This document shows, piece after piece, positions 1 to 6,175 of a stretch of DNA of 7,537 nucleotides; within the stretch, counting starts at the first letter, position 1, and every line of letters starts with the position of its first letter. This DNA comes from a bacterium (GTDB lineage: Bacteria > Bacillota_I > Bacilli_A > RF39 > UBA660): the NCBI GenBank assembly GCA_004563275.1, contig SFSZ01000033.1:1-7537 (forward strand). The letters are read 5' to 3'. The notes beneath the pieces were generated by a model, which was not told where the DNA came from, did no database searches, and was given only the letters and a program-made list of their open reading frames with translations. The position numbers and the translations under genes are program-made.

Positions 1-27
1 AATTTGCCGTTCTCACTTAAACTCTTG

Positions 28-76
28 GTAAATAATTTAACATAAAAAAATAAGATATAAATATTAAATTATTTAC
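28..76. repeat. 13-bp perfect inverted repeat overlapping the terminator
   Basis: Bases 28-40 (GTAAATAATTTAA) and 64-76 (TTAAATTATTTAC) are exact reverse complements separated by 23 bases. The right arm overlaps the terminator hairpin at 51-82, so the two structures exclude each other. Seen directly. It may be chance in such AT-rich DNA, or the edge of an element extending left of the window. No function is assigned. Confidence 0.4.
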
Positions 77-82
77 ATCTTA
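44..82 (-). terminator. Rho-independent terminator of the DUF1653 gene
   Basis: Read on the minus strand, 82-70 and 63-51 form a 13-bp stem containing one G-U pair, with a 6-nt loop (64-69). Seven U residues (plus-strand A-tract 44-50) follow immediately. The structure lies 26 nt past the DUF1653 stop codon. The stem is AU-rich and so weaker than usual, but the geometry is that of an intrinsic terminator. No T-tract follows on the plus strand, so it is directional. Confidence 0.65.
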
Positions 83-107
83 AAGTATACTTGTAATTTC
101 TTGTTAT

Positions 108-356
108 CTATTTTTCTTTGACACTCTTAATATTTTGTAATTCAAATCTGTATTTTTGTTTTACATTTGGATATTTTTCGTGGTCGACTTCAGAAGCAAA
201 CATATCATAAGGTATTATATATAATCCTGTATCTCCATATAGTGCTCTATATACCACATATTTTTCCTTTGTTTCACTATGTGTTGCAATATCTTCAACT
301 AAATATAAATCACCTTTAAAATGTTTATAAATTGATTTAATTTTTATTTCATTCAT
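108..356 (-). CDS. DUF1653 domain protein
   Basis: An 82-residue protein that is essentially one DUF1653 domain. The family hallmarks are visible in order: an N-terminal YKHFKGDLY motif (about residues 10-18), the THSET segment (25-29), VVYRALYGD (34-42) and a following aromatic/proline-rich LYIIPYDMF stretch. The family is small, cytosolic and widespread in bacteria, often as a stand-alone gene, and has no established biochemical function; the fold is predicted to be a small beta barrel. The start is the ATG at 356, preceded by GGAGGG (368-373) and AAGGA (362-366). It has its own extended -10 promoter upstream and a hairpin terminator downstream, so it is probably monocistronic. It ends with TAG. 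Family assignment is firm; the role is unknown. Confidence 0.9.
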   Translation of the reverse strand: MNEIKIKSIYKHFKGDLYLVEDIATHSETKEKYVVYRALYGDTGLYIIPYDMFASEVDHEKYPNVKQKYRFELQNIKSVKEK

Positions 357-394
357 TTTTATTCCTTCCCTCCAAATTACTATCTTGTGTTTAG

Positions 395-424
395 ATTATA
401 TCACAAAGAGCATATAATTTTTAA
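395..424 (-). promoter_or_regulatory. Extended -10 promoter of the DUF1653 gene
   Basis: On the minus strand a perfect TATAAT (400-395) is preceded by TGA (403-401), giving the extended -10 form TGnTATAAT. A weak -35-like TTAAAA lies at 424-419 with an 18-bp spacer. The predicted transcript start is about 30 nt ahead of the ATG at 356. A perfect hexamer plus TG in intergenic DNA is good support, but AT-rich context raises the chance rate. Confidence 0.6.
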
Positions 425-524
425 CTGTAATTTCTATTTATCTTTATTTTTTTCTATTTTTCTATTTTCTTTATTAGTATAATATCCTATAAATTCAAAC
501 AAAAAAAGTAGACATAAATATACC

Positions 525-704
525 TTATTTCTCGCATTTGCCAGAATGTCCATCTTGGCAACCACAATCACAAGTTTCATCACAATTGCAATTCTCACAG
601 TCACACTCACAATCATTGCAATCACAACACTCACATGAGCATTCCATTTCTTCACACTCATCACAATCACAGCAATGACATAATTCTTTTTCTTTATCTT
701 TCAT
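525..704 (-). CDS. Cysteine-rich metallothionein-like small protein (59 aa)
   Basis: This short frame encodes 59 residues of which 19 are Cys (C9 to C57), with 9 Asp, 11 Glu and only 5 Lys. Cys falls in ten CxC steps (for example 9-11, 12-14, 22-24-26, 27-29, 32-34-36, 39-41, 45-47-49) and in CC pairs at 11-12 and 26-27. A charged leader (1-8) and a DGHSGKCEK tail flank the Cys core. There are no signal peptide, membrane segment or aromatic residues, so it should be a cytosolic, metal-dependent fold. Coding is supported by a near-perfect ribosome binding site (AAAGGAGGA, 716-708) three bases from the ATG and an extended -10 promoter just above it. Dense CxC with acidic spacers is the pattern of metallothioneins and other thiol metal-binding peptides; binding of Zn, Cu or Cd is inferred. 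I recognise no exact family. A longer minus-strand frame overlapping it (434-670) is a shadow without a ribosome binding site. Confidence 0.8.
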   Translation of the reverse strand: MKDKEKELCHCCDCDECEEMECSCECCDCNDCECDCENCNCDETCDCGCQDGHSGKCEK

Positions 705-743
705 AAGTCCTCCTTTAATTTATTATTAACCCCACTTAAAATT

Positions 744-752
744 ATTATAACA
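744..752 (-). promoter_or_regulatory. Extended -10 promoter of the Cys-rich gene
   Basis: On the minus strand TGT (752-750) runs directly into a perfect TATAAT (749-744). No convincing -35 box lies 16-18 bp upstream, as is tolerated for extended -10 promoters. Transcription would start near 737, giving a leader of about 32 nt containing the AAAGGAGGA ribosome binding site. The promoter lies between the glycosyltransferase stop (780) and the Cys-rich start (704), so the small gene can be expressed independently of the gene upstream. Confidence 0.6.
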
Positions 753-779
753 CAAATCTGTTTCTTTCTAATCTTAATA

Positions 780-1950
780 TTATTTCTTTAAAGTCTTTAA
801 ATACAATTTATATATTTGATTACTAACTTCTTTCCAACTAATTCCTAAAGTTTTTTTGGCATTTTCACTAACTTTAGTTAAAAGCTTTTTATCACTAATA
901 ACTTCTATAATTCTTTTTTCATAAGTATTTACATCCATTTTAGAATTAAATCCATTATAATCATCATTAATCATTTTACCAACTAAACTATCAGTAATAA
1001 ACAATCCCGGTGTTTCATTAACAGCTGCTTCAATTCTAACTAAACTAGAAGTATCCATTAAAGATGGAAATAATAATAAATTACTTCTTAAATATAACGC
1101 CGATAAATAATTACGATCTGTTACTTTACCTGTAAAATAAACAACATCATTTAATTTATAATTACTAATTATACTTTTAAGTTTGTTTTCATCTGGACCT
1201 GTTCCAACAAAAACCATTTTAAATTTAAAATTATCTTCTTTAAGTTTCTTTAAAACATCCGCAATAAAGAAAATATTTTTAATATCAATTAATCTACCAA
1301 CGAAAAGTAAAACTGTCTCGTCTTTTTTAAAATCATGTAATTTATTAACAAAAGCAATAGCTTTTTCTTTATCTTTAATTGGTACTAAGTCTGTCCCATT
1401 ATATATCGTAATTGATTTTTTCTTATAACCAAATTCATGTAATTCTTCTTCTAAAAATTCATTAACCACAATACACTTATCACAAACATTAAAGACATTC
1501 ATAAGTCCTTTCATAATTAATTTAACAATATATTCATTTTTGGTAAATCTTTTAATTTCATAATCAAATCTTGTATGAACAGTACATATACAAGGAATAT
1601 TAAGTTCTTTTGCCACTTTAAGGCCTAGTTTTCCAATATTAAATGGTGAATGAATATGAATAATATCAAAATTTTCTTTAACCAATTCTTTAAAAGAATT
1701 AGAAAATCCAAATTTATGAGTAACTATTCTATATTTCCCAACTGGCATTGGAATACTTCCTACTCTTTTAATTATATAATGATGATCTAAATCTTTAGAA
1801 TTATCTCCCATATAAGGAGCTACTACGACAACATCATTATTTTCGGATAATTCCCTAGCAATATTATCCTACAGCAATAACAACTCCATCAATAGCAGGA
1901 TAAAAATTATCTATAAATAATCCAATTTTAAGTCTTTTATTTTTATTCAT
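780..1950 (-). pseudogene. GT4 (GT-B fold) glycosyltransferase, split by a one-base frameshift
   Basis: A family 4 retaining glycosyltransferase of the kind that glucosylates diacylglycerol or makes cell-envelope glycans at the cytosolic membrane face; the substrate cannot be told. The natural start is the ATG at 1950, with AGAGGG (1962-1957) six bases before it. The first 27 residues carry the first Rossmann strand and the DNFYPAIDGV glycine loop, then the frame hits TAA at 1866-1864. The sequence resumes in another frame (DNIARELSENNDVVVV), open to a stop at 780-782. Removing one base near 1868-1870 gives a continuous 389-residue protein aligning to the family without gap. In joined numbering: HIHSPFNIG 98-106, VGRLIDIKN 217-225, GTGPDE 249-254, and the ExnE-type nucleotide-sugar motif as D299-x7-E307. 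The intact part alone (780-1811, 343 aa from an internal ATG) lacks the first strand and should not be active. It could be a true pseudogene or a sequence error. Confidence 0.85.
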
Positions 1951-2037
1951 GTTTATCCCTCTTTAAATAATATTACCAAAATTTAATATTTACATTCTAC
2001 CAACTTTAGATAGAAAAACCGAAACTAACATTAACAA

Positions 2038-2376
2038 TTAATATATTCTACTACCATTTAAAACATTTTTATCAATATTAAGTAATGCAACTCCTAAAGA
2101 AGTATCTACGCCTAATACTAAAACTTCACTTTTAACTTTTGATATTTTAAATGGTTCAAAATTAATTACTGCAACTACTTGTTTACCAATTAAATCTTCT
2201 GGTTCATATAAATCTGTTATTTGCGCAGAAGAATTCTTAATTCCAATTTCTTCTCCAAAATCTATTTTTAATTTATATGCTGGTTTTCTTGTTCCTTTAT
2301 TTATTGAAGCATCAATAATTGTTCCAACTCTCATATCAACTTTTTTAAAATCATCTATGCTTATTTTACTTAACAT
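2038..2376 (-). CDS. csaA: CsaA-type tRNA-binding domain protein / chaperone
   Basis: A 112-residue protein consisting of one EMAP-II-like OB-fold tRNA-binding domain. It matches the CsaA pattern along its whole length: DFKKVDMRVGTI at 9-20, the KLKIDFGEEIGIKNSSAQIT block in the middle, then KQVVAVINF, KSEVLVLGV and a C-terminal NGSRI. Bacillus CsaA is about 110 residues, forms dimers, and is described as a secretion-related chaperone with peptide- and tRNA-binding activity. The ATG at 2376 is chosen because it leaves a family-length N-terminus and has a GAAGTGAG ribosome-binding-site-like stretch before it; a GTG at 2385 would add three residues and overlap the pentapeptide gene. The start is one base past that gene's stop, so the two are probably translationally coupled. 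It ends with TAA. Confidence 0.9.
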   Translation of the reverse strand: MLSKISIDDFKKVDMRVGTIIDASINKGTRKPAYKLKIDFGEEIGIKNSSAQITDLYEPEDLIGKQVVAVINFEPFKISKVKSEVLVLGVDTSLGVALLNIDKNVLNGSRIY

Positions 2377-2377
2377 C

Positions 2378-3004
2378 TTAATCACTCACTTCTACACCAA
2401 ATATATTAGCTATTATTTTACACTGATACATATTTATTATCATTCCTTTTAAAGAATTTAAATCAATCGCAATTCCACTAATATTAGAATCAGTAAAATC
2501 TATTTTATTTAAATGAACTCTTAAAAATTCACTATTACTAAAATTAACTTCTTTAAAAACTACATTTTTAAATTCAGCTTCCGAAAAACAAGAATCGCAA
2601 AAAATACTATTTTCTATCACAAAATTATTAATTTTACTTTCAAATAAATTTATATATTGGCAGTTGCAATCTTTAAATGAAATATTTTTAAGAAAAGTAT
2701 CTATTAAACTAACCCCCATTAACTTACAATTTTCAAAATCTACTTTACTAAAAAATTGCTTATCAAAAACCTGATTAGATAAATCACAATTTTTTAAATA
2801 ACAATTAACAAAAGAAACATTTACAAGTTTAATATTACCAAAATCAATATTATCAAACATACAATTTTCAAAACATATATCTTCTAATAATAAATTATTA
2901 CTTACATTCTTATTAAATAATAAGTTTTTGTAATTTTCATCAGTACTGACATTTCCCAAATCACCACTTAAAAGTTCTTTTACTTTAATCTTACTATATT
3001 TCAT
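2378..3004 (-). CDS. Qnr/MfpA-like pentapeptide-repeat protein
   Basis: A 208-residue protein. From about residue 44 to 183 it is an unbroken run of 28 pentapeptides with F, L or I at the centre of each, predicting a right-handed quadrilateral beta helix. The C-terminal tail (184-208, with MYQCKIIANIFGVEV) matches the end of Qnr proteins, where a short helix makes the dimer. Qnr, MfpA and EfsQnr imitate B-DNA, bind gyrase/topoisomerase IV and protect against quinolones or peptide toxins. The outward loops of plasmid Qnr proteins are absent, so it resembles the loopless MfpA/EfsQnr type. Start at ATG 3004, with AGAAGG seven bases upstream; a longer frame to 3067 would run inside tag and is not used. 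It lies 10 nt after tag and 1 nt before csaA. Repeat class is certain; gyrase protection is an inference. Confidence 0.9.
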   Translation of the reverse strand: MKYSKIKVKELLSGDLGNVSTDENYKNLLFNKNVSNNLLLEDICFENCMFDNIDFGNIKLVNVSFVNCYLKNCDLSNQVFDKQFFSKVDFENCKLMGVSLIDTFLKNISFKDCNCQYINLFESKINNFVIENSIFCDSCFSEAEFKNVVFKEVNFSNSEFLRVHLNKIDFTDSNISGIAIDLNSLKGMIINMYQCKIIANIFGVEVSD

Positions 3005-3014
3005 AAAATACCTT

Positions 3015-3557
3015 CTATCTAGATTTAAACATAAAACAATCTTCCATATGAGAATAAATAACTCCAACAGCTTGTAAATAAGAATAAATAATCGTGCTTC
3101 CTACAAATTTCATTCCTCTTTTGATTAGATCTGCAGACATCTTATCCGAAACATCATTAGTTGTTCTATCCCACTCATAAAATATTTTTCCACCTGTAAA
3201 AGTTTTAATATAATTATAAAAACAACCATATTCCTTTACAACATCTCTAAATATTATAGCATTATTTATACTTGATTTTATTTTCAATTTATTTCTTACT
3301 ATCTTTTTATTATTTATCAATTCATTAATTTTATCTTCATTATAATTACAAATTTTATCAATATCAAAATTATCATAAGCTTCTCTAAAAGCTTTTCTTT
3401 TATTTAAAATACATTCCCAAGAAAGTCCTGCTTGAAAAGATTCGAGTATCAGCATTTCAAATAAGTAATGATCATCAGTCTTAAGCACTCCCCATTCATT
3501 ATCATGATACTCTATATATAAAGGATTATTTAAATTACACCATTTACATCTCTTCAT
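3015..3557 (-). CDS. tag: DNA-3-methyladenine glycosylase I
   Basis: Tag excises 3-methyladenine from alkylated DNA, starting base excision repair in the cytosol. The 180-residue length is close to the 187 residues of the E. coli enzyme. The N-terminal RCKWC and HDNEWG motifs, and the LESFQAGLSW helix-hairpin region, are diagnostic. The zinc ligands are all present: C4, H18, H170 and C174. E39 matches the conserved Glu that recognises the base. The start ATG at 3557 has AAGGAG upstream (plus-strand 3563-3568). The gene begins 71 nt after tsaC and sits 10 nt before the pentapeptide gene, so it is probably the first gene of a tag-pentapeptide-csaA unit or a distal part of a longer operon. It ends with TAG. 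Identification is firm. Confidence 0.96.
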   Translation of the reverse strand: MKRCKWCNLNNPLYIEYHDNEWGVLKTDDHYLFEMLILESFQAGLSWECILNKRKAFREAYDNFDIDKICNYNEDKINELINNKKIVRNKLKIKSSINNAIIFRDVVKEYGCFYNYIKTFTGGKIFYEWDRTTNDVSDKMSADLIKRGMKFVGSTIIYSYLQAVGVIYSHMEDCFMFKSR

Positions 3558-3570
3558 TTTATCTCCTTCG

Positions 3571-3585
3571 GTAAATAATATTTAC
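3571..3585. other. 15-bp palindrome beside the tag ribosome binding site
   Basis: GTAAATA, one base, then TATTTAC form a perfect dyad. It lies 13-27 bases upstream of the tag ATG and next to its ribosome binding site, inside the 71-nt tsaC-tag gap. The position would suit an operator. Only A/T-rich arms support it, and no bound regulator can be named. Confidence 0.25.
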
Positions 3586-3628
3586 TACTTTCATTAACAA
3601 TTACTAAATAATATGAACATCAAAAAAA

Positions 3629-4225
3629 CTATTTTAAAGCTTCTTCAATTTGTTCTTTACTAATAGTTCCTTCTCTTAAAATAATAACATCATCATCAGT
3701 GACCCTAACTACAGTAGACGCTACTCCAATCTTAGAGTCTCCACCATCAATATAATAATCAATTTTATCCTTAAATACCTCTTGAATACTACTCAAATTA
3801 GTAAAAGCTGGCTCTCCAGATACATTTGCACTACTTGTTGCTAAAGGAACTCCTACTAATTCAATTAATTTAAGTGCAATCTCATTATCAGGCATTCTAA
3901 CTCCTATCGTATTAAGACTAGCTGTTAAAATATCAGATAAATAATCTTGCTTGTCTAAAACAATTGTTAATGGTCCTGGAAAAAATTTACTTATAACTTT
4001 CCATTGTCTTTCAGTAATATTTTTAGCAACCTTATTAATCATTTCCTTATTAGATATTAAAACACTAATTGGTTTATTTACGGGTCTATTTTTAAGTTCA
4101 TATAACTTATTTAAACCCTTATCACTTAAAGAATTTGTTCCAATTCCATAAACAGTTTCCGTTGGTAAGACCACAACCCCATCATTATTTAATATCTCTG
4201 CTGCCTTTCTTAATTCATCATCCAT
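3629..4225 (-). CDS. tsaC: L-threonylcarbamoyladenylate synthase (TsaC/YrdC family)
   Basis: Makes threonylcarbamoyl-AMP from Thr, bicarbonate and ATP, the first step of t6A37 modification of ANN-decoding tRNAs. The 198 residues are a single YrdC domain, without the C-terminal Sua5 extension. Visible motifs are PTETVYG (21-27), the KNR site (45-47) followed by KP (51-52), FPGPLT (82-87), VRMP (109-112) and TSSANVSG (130-137), which line the nucleotide and carbamoyl pocket. The ATG at 4225 follows directly on the TAG of the alpha/beta hydrolase gene with no gap, and its ribosome binding site AGAAGGTG lies within that gene's end, so the two are co-transcribed and probably coupled. The partners TsaB, TsaD and TsaE are not in this window. 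It ends with TAG. Confidence 0.95.
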   Translation of the reverse strand: MDDELRKAAEILNNDGVVVLPTETVYGIGTNSLSDKGLNKLYELKNRPVNKPISVLISNKEMINKVAKNITERQWKVISKFFPGPLTIVLDKQDYLSDILTASLNTIGVRMPDNEIALKLIELVGVPLATSSANVSGEPAFTNLSSIQEVFKDKIDYYIDGGDSKIGVASTVVRVTDDDVIILREGTISKEQIEEALK

Positions 4226-5125
4226 CTAAACACCTTCTATAAAATTAAGTACATCTTGATATATCTCATTATACTCATCTTCATTAAAAATCTCATGCCT
4301 CAAACTATTATAAAGCTTACTTTCAATATTTTGATAACCAACATTAGTTAAAAATTCTTTTAATCTCTTAAATAATTTCTCATTTCCAATAACTGGATCA
4401 TCACTACCAGCAATCATTAAGATCTTTAAATCCTTATTTTGACATTTAAATAGTTTATCATTAAAAGATCCTATTTGTAATTTATATAAATTGATAAAAC
4501 CATTAGTTGTAAAAGTAAAACCACAAAGATTATCTTTATTATAATTATCAACATTCTTCTTACTCTTAGATAACCAGGCATTCTTATAATCATAACCTTT
4601 ATTAAAACTATTAAAAGTTAATTTATCTAAAAACTTATCTCTTTTTCTAGAACCAAAAACATTTGATATCTCTGCCATAGTTAAAGCAAGTGGAGCCAAT
4701 TTATTATAAGTTGGCGTCCCACATAAAACAATTTTATTAATTTCTTTATCATATTTTTGCATATAACATCTTGCTACTAGAGTCCCCATACTATGACTAA
4801 ACATATAATATTTATCACATTTAAATTTACTTTTCGCATATTTAGTTACATCTAACAAATCATCAACAATATAATTAATATCATTAGTATAAAAATATCC
4901 CAAATCATCAGTAGACTTAACACTACCTCCATGACCTCTATGATCATGAATAACACAAATATAACCTTTACTAGATAAAAACTCCATAAAAGGATAATAT
5001 CTTTCCTTATGTTCAGCCATTCCATGAGAAAACTGAATAATACCTCTTACATCACCCTTAGGTAAAGAATACGCTAAAGCTAAACTTAATCCATCACTAG
5101 AAGATTTAATATTATCAAAATACAT
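4226..5125 (-). CDS. Alpha/beta hydrolase, monoacylglycerol lipase / lysophospholipase type
   Basis: A 299-residue serine hydrolase of the Hydrolase_4 (serine aminopeptidase S33-like) group. The order of parts is canonical: the oxyanion-hole motif SHGMAEH at 33-39, the HDHRGHGGS loop at 60-68, the nucleophile elbow SHSMG with Ser112, a helical lid region about 140-220, the acid D243 in GSDDPV and the base H277 in RHE. There is no signal peptide or membrane helix, so it should act in the cytosol, probably on monoacylglycerols, lysophospholipids or other esters; the substrate cannot be read. The start ATG 5125 has AGAGGTG just upstream. It sits 18 nt after the HD-domain gene and abuts tsaC, making a three-gene unit. 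The elbow has Ser rather than the more usual Gly before the HSMG, a common variant. It ends with TAG. Confidence 0.9.
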   Translation of the reverse strand: MYFDNIKSSSDGLSLALAYSLPKGDVRGIIQFSHGMAEHKERYYPFMEFLSSKGYICVIHDHRGHGGSVKSTDDLGYFYTNDINYIVDDLLDVTKYAKSKFKCDKYYMFSHSMGTLVARCYMQKYDKEINKIVLCGTPTYNKLAPLALTMAEISNVFGSRKRDKFLDKLTFNSFNKGYDYKNAWLSKSKKNVDNYNKDNLCGFTFTTNGFINLYKLQIGSFNDKLFKCQNKDLKILMIAGSDDPVIGNEKLFKRLKEFLTNVGYQNIESKLYNSLRHEIFNEDEYNEIYQDVLNFIEGV

Positions 5126-5143
5126 AAATACACCTCTATTAAA

Positions 5144-6073
5144 TTATATCATATCTTTTAATCTAATCCCATTTACTAAAGGATTTAAATCTCTTATTTT
5201 AATATTGCCTAAATCAGTTAATGGTACATCACTTTTAATTATATTTTTAAATAAATATATATCATTAATTAAATTAACATTATCACTATTATTTAAAATA
5301 TTCCAAATATCATCTTCAGTTAAATAATATAAATCATCATAAATAATTAAATTATTATCTATCGCTTCCTTAGTAATATTTGCAAGTAAATTCATCATAT
5401 AATTATCTTCATTAGAATGACATAACTTATCAACTTCTTCACTAAAATAAAGAGCTTTATTCGCAATATTATAATTACTAAATCCCATTTCTTCAAATCC
5501 ATTTTCATTAACAAAAATCTTTAAATCATTTACAAGTTCACTAATATCACTACTACTTATATTCTTAGTCCAACCAATAGATGTCAAAATAATTCCATCA
5601 AATCTATCCGCACATAATCTAGGTCTATCATTATCAACTAAACCATATTTTTTAAAATTAATTATGTCTTCTGGATTTATTCCATCTTCTTTTAATAACT
5701 TTAAAAGTTCTTTATCATTTAAAATTATCTTATCTGTATATTCTTCTGTACTTTCCTGATTTAAATAATCTTTATTCATATAATCAATTACATGAGAAAA
5801 ACAAGGAGTTGCTACATCATGAAATAAAGCTGCTAATATCACTTCCCTCTTATCAGTAAATTTTAAAGTTATTAACGCTGTACTTAAACTATGATCAAAT
5901 CTAGTTATTTTCTCATTAAAACCATAAATATCCTTTGATGCATAATCCATACCACAAAAATACCCCACATATTTAAGCCTATTTAAACAAGGAACATCTA
6001 AATACTTCTTTAACCAATCCGGCACTTCAGGTAATAAACTACAATAATAATTATATAGTACATTTTCAGTCAT
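5144..6073 (-). CDS. HD-domain phosphohydrolase
   Basis: A 309-residue HD-superfamily protein. The metal-binding set is visible as H61 (RFDHS), H85-D86 (LFHDV) and D156 (CADRFDG), in the layout of the dGTPase/SAMHD1-like branch (COG1078 type). That branch cleaves nucleotides or other phosphomonoesters with Mn, Fe or similar metals; the substrate here is unknown. The HD motif continues as HDVATPCFSH, where relatives usually have HDIGHGPFSH, so a second His of that region is replaced by Thr while the last His (H94) is kept. The C-terminal 150 residues are helical, acidic and unassigned. The start is ATG 6073 because AAAGGTGG lies four bases before it; an in-frame ATG at 6094 would place that site inside the gene. 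It is the first gene of a unit with the hydrolase and tsaC. It ends with TAA. Confidence 0.85.
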   Translation of the reverse strand: MTENVLYNYYCSLLPEVPDWLKKYLDVPCLNRLKYVGYFCGMDYASKDIYGFNEKITRFDHSLSTALITLKFTDKREVILAALFHDVATPCFSHVIDYMNKDYLNQESTEEYTDKIILNDKELLKLLKEDGINPEDIINFKKYGLVDNDRPRLCADRFDGIILTSIGWTKNISSSDISELVNDLKIFVNENGFEEMGFSNYNIANKALYFSEEVDKLCHSNEDNYMMNLLANITKEAIDNNLIIYDDLYYLTEDDIWNILNNSDNVNLINDIYLFKNIIKSDVPLTDLGNIKIRDLNPLVNGIRLKDMI

Positions 6074-6100
6074 AAAACCACCTTTATTTAACATATATTT

Positions 6101-6129
6101 ATCATATCATACGACACTTTATTTGACTA
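6101..6129 (-). promoter_or_regulatory. Minus-strand promoter of the HD-hydrolase-tsaC unit
   Basis: On the minus strand TATGAT (6106-6101) lies 17 bp from a -35-like TAGTCA (6129-6124, four of six matches). A second overlapping TATGAT (6111-6106) is also present. Transcription would begin near 6094, about 21 nt from the ATG at 6073. The -35 overlaps that of the divergent plus-strand promoter, so the two may compete for polymerase. A prediction by eye. Confidence 0.4.
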
Positions 6130-6150
6130 CATTCTTAGATTGATGATAAA
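6123..6150 (+). promoter_or_regulatory. Plus-strand promoter of the HAD/hemolysin III pair
   Basis: TTGACT (6123-6128) is followed after 16 bp by GATAAA (6145-6150). The -35 matches five of six positions and the -10 four of six. The start would fall near 6157, about 19 nt before the ATG at 6176 and just ahead of its GAGGGA ribosome binding site (6164-6169). Confidence 0.5.
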
Positions 6151-6175
6151 ATATTAAATACACGAGGGAATTAAA

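Noticed and set aside
1..45. Plus-strand frame ending in NLPFSLKLLVNNLT then TAA
   Set aside because: It faintly recalls the aconitase N-terminal LPxSLKxLxE stretch, but only 14 codons are visible and they end in a stop. It could be the tail of any gene or non-coding DNA; not enough to call.
501..530. Possible terminator of the Cys-rich gene (U-run at 507-501)
   Set aside because: Only a 5-bp AU stem can be formed upstream of the U-tract, which is too weak to report.
434..670. Minus-strand 78-codon open frame overlapping the Cys-rich gene
   Set aside because: It has no ribosome binding site, a repetitive V/I/M-rich translation caused by the TGT/GAN codon repeats of the other frame, and a Lys/Asn tail of non-coding character. 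The 525-704 frame has the ribosome binding site, the promoter and a coherent composition.
525..704. The tcacaa-type repeats as a CRISPR or tandem-repeat array
   Set aside because: The near-repeats are 6 nt long and irregular, stay in codon register and are explained by alternating Cys and Asp/Glu codons; there are no spacers or conserved repeat units.
1183..1428. Plus-strand 81-codon open frame
   Set aside because: It is antisense to the conserved core of the glycosyltransferase, has no ribosome binding site and no recognisable family.
3622..3648. Possible terminator of tsaC: 6-bp stem with a 3-nt loop before a run of seven U
   Set aside because: The stem is short, overlaps the last codons and stop, and is separated from the U-run by five bases, so intrinsic termination is doubtful.
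3951..4151. Plus-strand 66-codon open frame
   Set aside because: It is antisense to the YrdC domain of tsaC; its hydrophobic look comes from the complementary codons.
5144..6094. Longer HD-protein start at 6094
   Set aside because: It would put the AAAGGTGG ribosome binding site of the 6073 start inside the coding region and has no good site of its own.
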